Below, piece by piece: positions 51,019 through 60,119 of a DNA stretch of 64,000 nt; within the stretch, counting starts at the first letter, position 1; each line of letters begins with the position of its first letter. A model generated the notes under the pieces. It worked only from the letters and a program-made list of their open reading frames with translations. It did not search any database and had not been told where the DNA came from. Position numbers and translations under genes: made by a program. The stretch is from Roseovarius halotolerans (GTDB taxonomy: Bacteria > Pseudomonadota > Alphaproteobacteria > Rhodobacterales > Rhodobacteraceae): positions 744,001 to 808,000 of the forward strand of contig NZ_FWFU01000002.1 of the NCBI RefSeq assembly GCF_900172255.1. Reading direction: 5' to 3'.

Positions 51019-52149
51019 ATGGGTAACAAAGACAGGGAGCCACAATTGGCGGACACTGCGAACAATGATGCGTTCGTTGCATTCGAACGCGTGCAGAAGA
51101 GTTATGACGGCGAGACCCTAGTCGTCAAAGACCTCAATCTATCGATGCCGAAGGGCGAGTTTCTGACGATGCTCGGGCCGTCGGGTTCCGGCAAGACCAC
51201 CTGCCTGATGATGTTGGCCGGGTTCGAGACAGCGACCCACGGCGAGATCAAGCTCAATGGGCGCCAGATCAACAACATCCCACCGCACAAGCGCGGCATC
51301 GGTATGGTATTCCAGAATTACGCGCTGTTCCCGCATATGACGGTGGCCGAAAACCTGTCCTTCCCTCTGGAGGTGCGCAAGATCGGCAAGGCCGATCGCG
51401 AGGCCAAGGTCAAACGTGCGCTGGACATGGTGCAGATGGGCGATTTCGGCGGACGTCGGCCTGCGCAGCTTTCGGGGGGTCAGCAGCAGCGGATCGCCCT
51501 GGCCCGTGCGCTCGTGTTCGAGCCGGAGCTGGTCCTGATGGACGAGCCGCTTGGCGCGCTCGACAAGCAGCTGCGCGAACACATGCAGTTCGAGATCACC
51601 AACCTGGCGCATGAGTTGGGGATCACCACGGTGTATGTCACCCATGACCAGACCGAAGCGCTGACGATGTCAGACCGCGTCGCCGTGTTCGACGATGGCC
51701 GCATCCAGCAACTTGCGCCGCCGGACGAGCTTTATGAAAGCCCCGAAAACAGTTTCGTTGCGCAGTTCATCGGCGAAAACAACACGCTGGAAGGGACCGT
51801 CAAGGAGATCGAGGGCGAGCGTTGTGTCGTTGAGCTGGACGATGGCGAGTTGATCGACGCCAAGCCCGTGAATGTCAGTCAGCCCGGCGAGCGGACGACC
51901 ATTTCGATCCGTCCCGAGCGGGTCGAGGTGGATACAGCCAAGCTTGGCGAGAACGCGCACACGCTGAATGCCGAGGTGCTTGAGTTCATCTACATGGGCG
52001 ATGTGTTCCGTACACGCCTCAGGGTGGCTGGCCGTGACGACTTCATCATCAAGACCCGGAATTCGGCGGATCAACGCCGCCTGAAACCTGGCGAGAAAAT
52101 CAAGATCGGCTGGCTGCCGCGCGACTGCCGCGCACTGGATTCGGTCTAG
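51019..52149 (+). CDS. ABC importer ATP-binding protein (polyamine/opine/phosphonate type)
   Basis: A 376-residue ATPase of the PotA group: Walker A MLGPSGSGKTTCLMMLAG, Q-loop GMVFQNYALFPHMTV, signature LSGGQQQRIALARAL, Walker B LVLMDEPLGALD, H-loop TVYVTHDQTEAL, and a C-terminal TOBE domain (TISIRPERVEVD). It heads a four-gene operon with a binding protein and two permeases. The ligand is unknown. The position next to ectoine genes hints at a compatible solute or its derivative, but a terminator separates the two operons. Confidence 0.87.
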   Translation: MGNKDREPQLADTANNDAFVAFERVQKSYDGETLVVKDLNLSMPKGEFLTMLGPSGSGKTTCLMMLAGFETATHGEIKLNGRQINNIPPHKRGIGMVFQNYALFPHMTVAENLSFPLEVRKIGKADREAKVKRALDMVQMGDFGGRRPAQLSGGQQQRIALARALVFEPELVLMDEPLGALDKQLREHMQFEITNLAHELGITTVYVTHDQTEALTMSDRVAVFDDGRIQQLAPPDELYESPENSFVAQFIGENNTLEGTVKEIEGERCVVELDDGELIDAKPVNVSQPGERTTISIRPERVEVDTAKLGENAHTLNAEVLEFIYMGDVFRTRLRVAGRDDFIIKTRNSADQRRLKPGEKIKIGWLPRDCRALDSV

Positions 52150-52262
52150 ATCAAGTGCATTCGCGTCCCGTACCGGGGCGTGATGAGCCCGAGGCTTCGC
52201 CGTTCCCGCCCGTAACGCGGAGCCCAAAGTTCAAAACGGGAAAATAATGTTGGGAGTATGAA

Positions 52263-53375
52263 ATGAAACTAACGACAACTCTTCTGGCCACGACGGCGCT
52301 GACGGTTGCCGCTGTGTCGGCGCATGCGCAGGACATGGCCAATTCGCTCACGCTCGTCTCCTGGGGCGGTGCCTATCAGAACAGCCAGCAGAAAGCTTAT
52401 GTTGAACCCTATCTGGCGAACAATCCTGATGTGACGATCACATGGGACGAGAGCTCGGCCGAAGCCGTCGCCAAACTGCGCGCGATGGACGAAGCCGGCA
52501 ACGTGACCTGGGACCTGGTCGATGTCGTGGCATCCGACGCAATGCGTCTCTGCGACGAAGGTCTGGCGATGGAGCTGGATCACGACGAGATGCTGGCCGC
52601 CGCGCCCGATGGCACCAGCGCCAGCGACGACTTCGGTGACCTGATCGTCAGCGATTGCTTCGTGCCGCAGATCGTTTACTCGACCACGTTCGGTTATCGC
52701 ACCGACATGGTGCCCGAGGGTACCGAGCCCCCGAGCAGCGTTTGCGACGTGTTCGACCTGGAAACCTATCCGGGCAAGCGCGCGCTGCAGAAGCGTCCGA
52801 TCGACAACATGGAATGGGCCCTTTATTGCGATGGCGTCGAGAAGGGCGATATCTATGACGTCCTTGGCACCGACGAGGGTGTGGATCGCGCACTGGCCAA
52901 GCTCGACACCATCAAGGACCAGGTTGTCTGGTGGTCGGCTGGCGCCGAAACACCCCAGCTTCTGGCCGATGGCGAAGTGTTCATGGGGTCGACCTTCAAC
53001 GGTCGTCTGTTCTCGGCCATCGCCGAGCAGGATCAGCCGATCGCCATGATGTGGGACATGCAGTCGTTCGACCTTGACGGCTGGATCGTGCCTGCGGGTC
53101 TGCCCGAAGATCGTCTGGCGCGGGTCATGGACTTCCTGTCGTTCGCGACCGACACTCAGCGTCTTGCCGATCAGGCGGCGTATATCTCCTATGGTCCGGC
53201 ACGCGCGTCTTCGGCGCCGCTGGTTGGTCAGCATGCCGAGCTGGGCATCGACATGGCACCGCACATGCCGACCGATCCGGCCAACGCGACCAACGTGCAT
53301 ATCTACGACTACGAGTGGTGGGCCGACAACCGCGACGATCTGGACGCCAAGTTCCAGTCGTGGCTGGCCAACTGA
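52263..53375 (+). CDS. Periplasmic solute-binding protein (PotD/COG0687-like)
   Basis: A 370-residue binding protein with a Sec signal peptide (MKLTTTLLATTALTVAAVSAHA, then QDM). The mature start NSLTLVSWGGAYQNSQQKAYVEPYL is typical of the spermidine/putrescine-like family that also binds other solutes. DLVDVVASDAMRLCDEG, YSTTFGYRTDMVP and MGSTFNGRLFSAI follow. Three cysteines (in RLCDEG, SDCFVP and SVCDVF) could form disulfides. A ribosome site GGGAG lies close to the ATG. Confidence 0.87.
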   Translation: MKLTTTLLATTALTVAAVSAHAQDMANSLTLVSWGGAYQNSQQKAYVEPYLANNPDVTITWDESSAEAVAKLRAMDEAGNVTWDLVDVVASDAMRLCDEGLAMELDHDEMLAAAPDGTSASDDFGDLIVSDCFVPQIVYSTTFGYRTDMVPEGTEPPSSVCDVFDLETYPGKRALQKRPIDNMEWALYCDGVEKGDIYDVLGTDEGVDRALAKLDTIKDQVVWWSAGAETPQLLADGEVFMGSTFNGRLFSAIAEQDQPIAMMWDMQSFDLDGWIVPAGLPEDRLARVMDFLSFATDTQRLADQAAYISYGPARASSAPLVGQHAELGIDMAPHMPTDPANATNVHIYDYEWWADNRDDLDAKFQSWLAN

Positions 53376-53400
53376 TCGGTCTCGCCGATACCTGACCATG

Positions 53401-53426
53401 CGAGAGGGCCGTTCGCGGCCCTCTCG
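53401..53426 (+). terminator. 11-bp hairpin with a TTCG tetraloop between binding protein and permease
   Basis: CGAGAGGGCCG (53401-53411), TTCG, CGGCCCTCTCG (53416-53426) is a perfect stem with a very stable tetraloop and no T-run. Such hairpins after the binding-protein gene commonly stabilise its mRNA and give it higher levels than the permeases. Confidence 0.7.
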
Positions 53427-53461
53427 ACACCAAAAAACAAGAACATTCCGACGGGGAAAAG

Positions 53462-55129
53462 ATGAGCGATACCACCGATACTGGCCCGGTTCTGGCCGCT
53501 GATGGGACGCCACTCAAACGCAGCCTGCGGCGCGCCATCCGCGCACAGAAACTGCGGGCATTGGCACTGATCGCGCCCTTGCTGATCTTCGTTCTTGTAA
53601 CTTTCATCGCGCCGATCGCGGACATGCTGTTCCGCTCGGTCGAGAACCAGATCGTCTCGAACACGCTGCCCAATACGGTTGCGACCCTGAATGACTGGGA
53701 TGGCACCGGCGAGACGCTGCCCGGCGACCAAACGTTCGAGGCGCTCTTTTACGATATGTTCCTCGCCGCCGAATCCAAGCGTCACACGCGCCTCGGGTCG
53801 CGTTTGAACTACGAACAGGCCGGCATCTCCTCGATGTTCCGGACCTCTGGACGCAACGTGGACGAGGTTGGAGAAGACCAGGTCGAGGCGCTGGAGGATC
53901 TGAACGACGCATGGAGCGACGAGACCTTCTGGTTCACCATGATGAGCGGTCCCGACGACGCGCCCAAGGCATCCGACATTGTCGCCGATCAGCGCGAGCG
54001 CCTGGCCAAGCTGAACCAGTCCGGTTTCGGCGGCGAAGTGGGTTTTGCCCCGTCGCAAGAGATCGCCGACCTTCTGCCGCGAACCGTGCGCGCCTATACT
54101 GCATTTGCCGTCTTCACCGCCATCGCCGATGAAGATGTCGTGGCCGAGGAAGAGCCCTGGGAAGCCGTCAAGGTCGCCCTGATCGAGGACCTGCGCGCAG
54201 GCGCCGACCTTTCGGGGTATCAGGGGGCAGGCGCCGAGGAATTGCGCGCCGCACAAGCCGGGTTGGCCGACCAGCCCGAGATCGACTACAAGCAGGCGTT
54301 CATCGACATGAACGAGGACTGGGCCAACCTGGAGAACTGGAAGACCATCAAGATGTATGCGCCGCCCTTCACGGCGGGCTATTTCCTGAACGCGATCGAT
54401 CTTCAGAAGACCCCCGAGGGTTTCCGCCCACGCCCCGAAAACGAACAGATCTACATCATGTTGTTCCAGCGCACGCTGTTCATGTCGCTGGTGATCATGG
54501 GCAGCTGCATCTTGCTGGGGTATCCCGTCGCCTACCTGCTCGCGACGCTGCCGTCGCGCTCGGCGAACCTGCTGATGATCCTGGTCCTGCTGCCCTTCTG
54601 GACCTCGCTTCTTGTGCGCACGTCGGCCTGGAAGGTGATGTTGCAGCAACAAGGCGTGATCAACGACACGCTGGTCTGGCTCGGGCTAGTGAATGATGCC
54701 GGGCGGCTCGTGATGATCAACAATCAGTTCGGCACGATCGTGGCGATGACGCATATCCTGCTGCCCTTCATGATCCTGCCCATGTACTCGGTGATGTCGA
54801 CTATCCCGCAGACCTATGTCCGTGCGGCCCGATCGCTGGGCGCAACCAACTGGACATCCTTCTGGCGGGTCTATTTCCCGCAATCCGTTCCGGGGATCGG
54901 TGCGGGGTCGATCCTCGTGTTCATCCTCGCCATCGGCTACTACATCACGCCCGAGATCGTGGGCGGCACCACCGGCACGTTCATTTCGAACCGGATTGCC
55001 TATCATATCTCCAGTTCGCTCAACTGGGGTCTGGCGGCGGCGCTTGGGTCTATCCTGCTGTTCGCGGTGCTGATCCTGTATTGGGCCTATGACAAGATTG
55101 TCGGCATCGACAACGTGAAGCTGGGGTAA
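53462..55129 (+). CDS. ABC importer permease with a large extra-cytoplasmic insertion
   Basis: A 555-residue PotB-type permease, nearly twice the usual length. The first helix is at about 25-50 (LRALALIAPLLIFVLVTFIAPIADML). Residues 55-330 are hydrophilic and acidic, rich in Glu/Asp, with no membrane helix. The remaining five helices follow from LFMSLVIMGSCILLGYPVAYLLATLPS onward. The EAA loop is YVRAARSLGATNWTSFWRVYFPQSVPG. The extra domain would lie in the periplasm and may interact with the binding protein. The second permease begins 4 bases downstream. Confidence 0.85.
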   Translation: MSDTTDTGPVLAADGTPLKRSLRRAIRAQKLRALALIAPLLIFVLVTFIAPIADMLFRSVENQIVSNTLPNTVATLNDWDGTGETLPGDQTFEALFYDMFLAAESKRHTRLGSRLNYEQAGISSMFRTSGRNVDEVGEDQVEALEDLNDAWSDETFWFTMMSGPDDAPKASDIVADQRERLAKLNQSGFGGEVGFAPSQEIADLLPRTVRAYTAFAVFTAIADEDVVAEEEPWEAVKVALIEDLRAGADLSGYQGAGAEELRAAQAGLADQPEIDYKQAFIDMNEDWANLENWKTIKMYAPPFTAGYFLNAIDLQKTPEGFRPRPENEQIYIMLFQRTLFMSLVIMGSCILLGYPVAYLLATLPSRSANLLMILVLLPFWTSLLVRTSAWKVMLQQQGVINDTLVWLGLVNDAGRLVMINNQFGTIVAMTHILLPFMILPMYSVMSTIPQTYVRAARSLGATNWTSFWRVYFPQSVPGIGAGSILVFILAIGYYITPEIVGGTTGTFISNRIAYHISSSLNWGLAAALGSILLFAVLILYWAYDKIVGIDNVKLG

Positions 55130-55133
55130 GGCC

Positions 55134-56309
55134 ATGACAATCACCATCACCGAACCGAAGCCTATCACCTTCGCCGCGCCTGTGGCGGGTCTGGCGGGGG
55201 CGTTTGCCGGCCTTCTGGTGGGCACGGCGCATGACAATCCGCTGCTCGGGCTGGCCATCGGATTTGTGCTGACAGCGGCGCTGGCCTTTGTCTGGCTGGG
55301 TGTGTTCCGGCATGAGCGTATCGCGCGATGGGTCACGTTTATCGCTGCGGGAACAGGGGGTTACCTGTTGGCCGGGGCGATGGGGGCGCTGATCGGCCTG
55401 TTGTTCGGATGGCTGATCGGGTGGTTCATCTTCTGGCTGGGCGAGGGGCGTTACCGGGCGAAACTGCCGCCCTATACCACGGCGCAGCAGGTGTTTTATC
55501 ACTTCGCATTCCGGGTTCTGTGCGGGTTGATCTTCTTTTTCCTCATCACGCCCATCGTCGTGGTGATGCCGCTCAGCTTCAACGCCGAGAACTTCTTCAC
55601 CTTCACGCCCGAGATGCTGCGGCTTGATCCCGCGGGCTATTCTCTCAAGCATTACAAGGACTTCTTCACCAATGACGACTGGCAGCAAGCGATGTGGAAC
55701 TCGATTTCCATCGCCCCTGTCGCGACGATGTTGTCGGTGGGTTTCGGGACGCTGGCGGCGATCGGGTTGAGTGATGAGCATGTTCCGTTTCGGCGGGCGA
55801 TCATGACGATTCTGATTTCGCCGATGATCGTGCCGCTGATCATTTCGGCGGCGGGGATGTATTTCTTCTACTCGCGACTGGGGCTTCAGGGCACCTACTG
55901 GGGTGTCGTCCTGGCCCATGCCGCGCTCGGAATTCCCTTTGTTATCATAACGGTAACGGCCACCCTGGTCGGGTTCGACCGGTCGCTCACCAGGGCGGCG
56001 GCGAATATGGGGGCGAACCCGGTGACGACGTTTTTCCGGGTGCAGATGCCGCTGATCCTGCCGGGGGTGATTTCGGGCGGGCTGTTCGCCTTCATCACCT
56101 CGTTCGACGAGGTGGTGGTGGTCCTGTTCGTCGGCTCGGCGGGGCAGAAAACCCTTCCGTGGCAGATGTTTACGGGCCTTCGCGAACAGATCTCGCCGAC
56201 CATCCTGGCGGTCGCGACGATGCTGGTGATCATCTCGATCATGCTGCTGACAACGGTCGAAATGCTGCGCCGCCGCTCCGAGCGCCTGCGCGGCCTGAGC
56301 CCCGGCTGA
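55134..56309 (+). CDS. ABC importer permease with extra N-terminal helices
   Basis: A 391-residue PotC-type permease. Residues 1-105 add about four hydrophobic segments (FAAPVAGLAGAFAGLLVG, LLGLAIGFVLTAALAFVWLG, and two glycine-rich ones up to GWLIGWFIFWLG) that are not part of the normal fold. The standard permease starts near residue 125 (RVLCGLIFFFLITPIVVVMPLSFN) and contains the EAA loop LTRAAANMGANPVTTFFRVQMPLILPG. It completes the four-gene importer operon. Confidence 0.85.
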   Translation: MTITITEPKPITFAAPVAGLAGAFAGLLVGTAHDNPLLGLAIGFVLTAALAFVWLGVFRHERIARWVTFIAAGTGGYLLAGAMGALIGLLFGWLIGWFIFWLGEGRYRAKLPPYTTAQQVFYHFAFRVLCGLIFFFLITPIVVVMPLSFNAENFFTFTPEMLRLDPAGYSLKHYKDFFTNDDWQQAMWNSISIAPVATMLSVGFGTLAAIGLSDEHVPFRRAIMTILISPMIVPLIISAAGMYFFYSRLGLQGTYWGVVLAHAALGIPFVIITVTATLVGFDRSLTRAAANMGANPVTTFFRVQMPLILPGVISGGLFAFITSFDEVVVVLFVGSAGQKTLPWQMFTGLREQISPTILAVATMLVIISIMLLTTVEMLRRRSERLRGLSPG

Positions 56310-56318
56310 CGCCCGAAA

Positions 56319-56410
56319 ATTCAGTACAAATCGTCCGTTTTGTACGGCTGTTCTGTACCGAAATCCGGCGGGTTAGTCCTCGTTCTGTACAAATCCCCCG
56401 ATCAGGTGCT
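56319..56410. repeat. Iterated TTC-GTAC-AAATC repeats downstream of the transporter operon
   Basis: Three direct copies are present: ATTCAGTACAAATCGTCCG (from 56319), GTTCTGTACCGAAATCCGG (from 56350) and GTTCTGTACAAATCCCCCG (from 56392). Copies 1 and 3 share 12 of 14 bases (GTACAAATC..CCG). An inverted half, TTTGTAC (56339-56345), also pairs with copy 1. It could be a cluster of regulator sites or a recombination scar at the edge of the accessory patch. Confidence 0.5.
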
Positions 56411-56519
56411 TTTGCGCCGGGTCGGGGTGTGGTTTTTGGGGGGAGTGATTGGGGCGACAGCCGTGATGGAGGTGTAGGGCTAGAGGGATGTTTCGGCCCA
56501 CACCGGCCATTCACGGCCG

Positions 56520-57488
56520 TTGCTGGTGCCGCGCCGCAGTTCCAACAAACCGGACATTCATGCCTTGCGCAGCATCGTGGAATGTCAGAATGTCGGCAGC
56601 GCGGATAACTCAGACGTAAAGTCAAGTATTGAAGGCTACCACAACTTGTCAGCACCAGACCCCAAACGGCAGAAGGCATCGAGGGAAATCATTGATCGTC
56701 TCTTTGAAGACGCTGCCAATGTCTGGGTGACGCATTACTCTTGCGAGAGCTTCTATGACCGGACCGATGGACGCTCGCCTAGGATCACGTCAATCGCGGT
56801 GCGCAAACTTGACTCGGGGCAAACCATCTCCTTTTCAATTCACCAAGTTGCAGAAATGGACGGCATCGACCTTGCGGGCATCACCGCGCACTACGATACC
56901 CTAGAGCGGAAGATGCTGGACGCCTTCTTTGCCCATATCGGCGGGCACCGAGGGATGAAGTACCTCCACTGGAACATGAGGGACATCAACTACGGCTTCG
57001 CCGCCATTGAGCACAGATACCGAGTACTGGGCGGAACCCCCGCGTTCATCATCCCGGACGAGAACAAATTTGACCTCGCCCGACTGCTGATCGACATTTA
57101 CGGCGTAGGGTACACGGGACACCCCCGGCTTACGACCTTGCTCGACAAGAACAAGATTCAGCCGCGAGACTTCCTGAATGGGGCGTCCGAAGCAGAGGCT
57201 TTCGAGCAGGGGAACTTTGTGGGCCTTCATCAGTCTACGTTGCGAAAAGTTGACATGATAGCCAACCTCGCGGGGCGCGCCCGGGACCGTTCCTTAAAGA
57301 CCAACACAACGTGGTGGGAGATGCACGGCGGGCGACTTCGGACCTTCATCAATTTCGCCGCAGAGAGCCGGACGTTCCAGCTTGTTGCAGGAACAGCGAG
57401 CATAATCGGCTTGGTAATTGCGTTTCAGCCCACCCTCCCCGGGTCTCTTTGGGCGTTCTTAAGAAATCTTTTCGTGTCTGGCCCGTAG
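56520..57488 (+). CDS. Uncharacterised protein with a C-terminal membrane helix
   Basis: Up to 322 residues. I do not recognise an established family. The central region has alternating strands and helices: WVTHYSCESFYD, ITSIAVRKLDSGQTISFSIHQVAEM, MKYLHWNMRDINYGFAAIEHRY, NKFDLARLLIDIYG, and LHQSTLRKVDMIANLAGRA. The order resembles a DnaQ-like (DEDD) nuclease fold, but the first acidic motif is incomplete, so activity is doubtful. A single membrane helix (QLVAGTASIIGLVIAFQP) precedes the C-terminus. Codon use is less GC-biased than the flanking genes. The TTG start at 56520 is weak; a GTG at 56577 or a TTG at 56646 are alternatives. Confidence 0.55.
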   Translation: MLVPRRSSNKPDIHALRSIVECQNVGSADNSDVKSSIEGYHNLSAPDPKRQKASREIIDRLFEDAANVWVTHYSCESFYDRTDGRSPRITSIAVRKLDSGQTISFSIHQVAEMDGIDLAGITAHYDTLERKMLDAFFAHIGGHRGMKYLHWNMRDINYGFAAIEHRYRVLGGTPAFIIPDENKFDLARLLIDIYGVGYTGHPRLTTLLDKNKIQPRDFLNGASEAEAFEQGNFVGLHQSTLRKVDMIANLAGRARDRSLKTNTTWWEMHGGRLRTFINFAAESRTFQLVAGTASIIGLVIAFQPTLPGSLWAFLRNLFVSGP

Positions 57489-57557
57489 TTGTCCATGCGG
57501 CTTTCAAACTTACCAGCACCGTCTATGCTGTCCGATTGTTAGAACTGTGAGTTGCCA

Positions 57558-58283
57558 ATGAAATATGTCCCGCCAGAACTAGACCTCAACGCATTCAACT
57601 GTCCCTACTGCCGGGCCTATGCGCATCAAGACTGGTTCGCGGGAGGTGCCCGCCATTTCGCCAGAAACTTACCGATGGGCGCGTTCTTCAAAGATGCAAC
57701 CCTTGCGCAACGACATCCTCCCGAGCTTTTCAATACTGAGAATAGCCAGTCCTGCCTTGCTCTGGGCAGTGTCATGTTCAGCAAATGCGCGAGCTGCAAT
57801 AAGGTCGCGGTGTGGGTCCATGACGCAATTGTCTACCCACAAACCGGGGAAGCTCCGGCGGCGAATGCGGACATGCCGGACGACATCCAGCGGGATTATA
57901 ACGAGGCAAGCACGATCCTCGACCAGTCGCCCAGAGGGGCGGCGGCGCTCATCCGCCTTGCGATTCAGAAGCTGTGCAGGGAGCTGGGGCAGCCCGGAAA
58001 GAACATCAACGACGACATTGGCGCATTAGTGAAGGGCGGGCTCGACCCAAGAGTGCAGCAGGCACTTGATGCGGTCCGCGTCATCGGGAACAGCGCTGTG
58101 CATCCCGGTCAAATCGACCTGCGCGACGACCGGGCGACAGCGGAGGCGCTCTTCAAGCTCCTTAACCTCATTGTGGACAAGACCATATCTGAGCCTAAGC
58201 ATGTCGCAGAGGTCTACGCCTCGCTTCCAGAGGGAGCGGTCAAGGCCATTGAGAAGCGCGACGGCAAGGCTCCGAGTAAGTAA
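57558..58283 (+). CDS. DUF4145 domain-containing protein
   Basis: A 241-residue protein. The N-terminal part has a zinc-ribbon-like pair of CxxC motifs (NCPYCRAY near 15 and KCASCNKVAVWV near 80). The helical C-terminal part carries the DUF4145 core: PRGAAALIRLAIQKLCRELG, INDDIGALVKGGLDPRVQQALDAVRVIGNSAVHPGQIDL. DUF4145 is related to HEPN domains and often occurs in defence or mobile regions; the GNSAVH segment corresponds to the HEPN RNxxxH site with the Arg replaced. It follows the preceding gene by 69 bases in the same lower-GC patch. The function is unknown. ATG 57558 is preferred over TTG 57552. Confidence 0.75.
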   Translation: MKYVPPELDLNAFNCPYCRAYAHQDWFAGGARHFARNLPMGAFFKDATLAQRHPPELFNTENSQSCLALGSVMFSKCASCNKVAVWVHDAIVYPQTGEAPAANADMPDDIQRDYNEASTILDQSPRGAAALIRLAIQKLCRELGQPGKNINDDIGALVKGGLDPRVQQALDAVRVIGNSAVHPGQIDLRDDRATAEALFKLLNLIVDKTISEPKHVAEVYASLPEGAVKAIEKRDGKAPSK

Positions 58284-58578
58284 TTGTCCGCGAATAGGCC
58301 TTAGATCGTTCGCCCGCGAACCTGCTTGCCCTAGACGTCCTGTGCCGTTGTTCCTGGTCAAGTCGACTTTGCGATCGGTAGCCTTGCTATCCCGTTCAGC
58401 CTGAACCCGATCATGAATCGAACGTCACTATCACTTCCAAACGGCCGACACGGCGTGTCTCAAGGTCAGCTATTATGCTCGCCTCGAACATTCGCACATG
58501 ACGCAGCGAAGGTCGGCTCTCCGCCCCTCGCGTCACCCCCCCCGACACCACAAACCGCGCCGCCGGGGGGCAACCCTC
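58284..58578. other. Non-coding stretch between the DUF4145 gene and ilvE
   Basis: No convincing reading frame, tRNA or repeat is visible. The 3' part contains C-rich and G-rich runs (58538-58545 CCCCCC and 58564-58569 GGGGGG) that could pair loosely and terminate ilvE transcripts on the minus strand. The left part continues the lower-GC composition of the accessory patch. Confidence 0.4.
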
Positions 58579-59448
58579 TCACTTCCCCCGAACCAGCCTC
58601 TCATAGCCTTCGGCGATGTCGCGGGTCAGGGTGCCGACTTCGAAGGTGTAGTCTCCGATCTGCCCGACGGGCGTGACTTCGGCGGCGGAGCCGGTGAGCC
58701 AGCATTGCTCGAAGCCCTCGAGTTCCTCGGGCATGATGTGGCGCACGTTGACCTTGATGCCGCGCTCTTCGAGCATGCCTATCACGGTCTGGCGGGTGAG
58801 GCCGTTGAGGATGGCGTCAGGGTTGGGGGTGTGGACCTCGCCGTCCTTGACGAAGAACACGTTGGCGCCTGTCGCCTCGGCCACGTAGCCGCGGTAATCC
58901 ATGAACAGGGCGTCCGAGCAGCCCTTGGCCTCGGCGGCGTGTTTTGACATGGTGCAGATCATGTAGAGGCCGGCCGCCTTGGCGGCGGTGGGGATGGTCT
59001 CGGGGCTGGGGCGTTTCCACTTGGCGATGTCGAGCTTGGCGCCCTTCATCTTGGCGTCGCCATAGTAGTTGCCCCATTCCCAGGCGGCCACGGCCATGCG
59101 GACCGGGTTGCGGGCGGAGGCGACGCCCATGTCCTCGCCCGCGCCACGGAAGGCGACGACGCGCACATAGGCGTTTTCCAGCCCGTTGGCATCGAGCACG
59201 GCCTGTTTGGCGGCTTCGATCTGATCGACGGTGTAGGGGATCTCCATGTCGAGCAGTTCGCCGGATTTCAGCAGGCGTTCGGAATGCTTGCGCGAGAGGA
59301 AGATGGTGCCGTCATAGCAGCGCTCGCCCTCGAAGACGGAGCTGGCGTAATGCAGGGCATGGGAGAGGATATGCACATTGGCCGAGCGCCAGTCGACAAG
59401 GGTGCCATCCATCCAGATCTTGCCGTCGCGGTCATCGTAGCCAGCCAT
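58579..59448 (-). CDS. ilvE: Branched-chain amino acid aminotransferase
   Basis: A 289-residue fold-type IV PLP enzyme for the last step of valine, leucine and isoleucine synthesis. KIWMDGTLVDWRSANVHILSHALHYASSVFEGERCY opens it in blocks typical of IlvE, followed by YVRVVAFRGAGEDMGV, AAKAAGLYMICTMSKHAAEAKG, DALFMDYRGYVAEATGANVFFVKDG and LNGLTRQTVIGMLEERGI. GGAG lies upstream of the ATG. It diverges from the MarR-type gene, an arrangement I remember from other Rhodobacteraceae. Confidence 0.93.
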   Translation of the reverse strand: MAGYDDRDGKIWMDGTLVDWRSANVHILSHALHYASSVFEGERCYDGTIFLSRKHSERLLKSGELLDMEIPYTVDQIEAAKQAVLDANGLENAYVRVVAFRGAGEDMGVASARNPVRMAVAAWEWGNYYGDAKMKGAKLDIAKWKRPSPETIPTAAKAAGLYMICTMSKHAAEAKGCSDALFMDYRGYVAEATGANVFFVKDGEVHTPNPDAILNGLTRQTVIGMLEERGIKVNVRHIMPEELEGFEQCWLTGSAAEVTPVGQIGDYTFEVGTLTRDIAEGYERLVRGK

Positions 59449-59621
59449 CGTTCTTCTCCTTCTGCGCAGGCATTAATTTCCATTTGTTGCGCGCGAAACG
59501 TCCGAAGTGGACATAATATTGCGTCGAAACTGCGATTCGCTACCAGTTCGCTCTTGGAATGTCAATAAAGCTGACGTAATGTGGCGGCGAACGCCCCATG
59601 CTGCGCGACCGGAGGAACGAC

Positions 59622-60119
59622 ATGCCCGAACGCCCAGGCGGAGAGACCCTGCTGTTCCTGACGGATGAACAGCTGCGACAGGGGATCGAGGCGATGTTCT
59701 TCGCCTATCGCGGGTTCACCGCCGATCCCGACAGGATCCTCGCGACGCTGGCCTATGGGCGGGCGCATCACCGGGCGGTGCATTTCATCGCGCGCATCCC
59801 CGGCACCACGGTCAACAACCTGCTGGCCATCCTGGGGGTGACGAAGCAGTCGCTCAACCGGGTGCTGCGCACGCTGATCGAGGACGGGCTGGTGGAGAGC
59901 CGGGTGGGCAATGCCGACAAGCGCGAGCGCCACCTTTACCTGACCGAGGAGGGCGAGGCGCTGGAGCAGCGGCTGTCGGATGCGCAGCGGGCGCGGATGC
60001 GGGCGGCCTATCGCGCCGCAGGGCCGGCGGCGGTGGCGGGGTTCCGGCAGGTGCTGGAGGCGATGATGGACCCGGATATGCGGCGGCGCTATCATGCGAT
60101 CAGGGAAAAGGACACATGA
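59622..60119 (+). CDS. petP: MarR-family regulator (PetP-like)
   Basis: A 165-residue MarR protein. The winged helix spans about 50-105 (AVHFIARIPGTTVNNLLAILGVTKQSLNRVLRTLIEDGLVESRVGNADKRERHLYLTEEG in blocks). The ATG at 59622 is 7 bases after GGAGGA. Its stop overlaps the following response regulator (ATGA). The pair agrees with petP-petR of Rhodobacter capsulatus, needed there for cytochrome bc1-dependent growth; the name is assigned by this similarity and order. Confidence 0.78.
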   Translation: MPERPGGETLLFLTDEQLRQGIEAMFFAYRGFTADPDRILATLAYGRAHHRAVHFIARIPGTTVNNLLAILGVTKQSLNRVLRTLIEDGLVESRVGNADKRERHLYLTEEGEALEQRLSDAQRARMRAAYRAAGPAAVAGFRQVLEAMMDPDMRRRYHAIREKDT

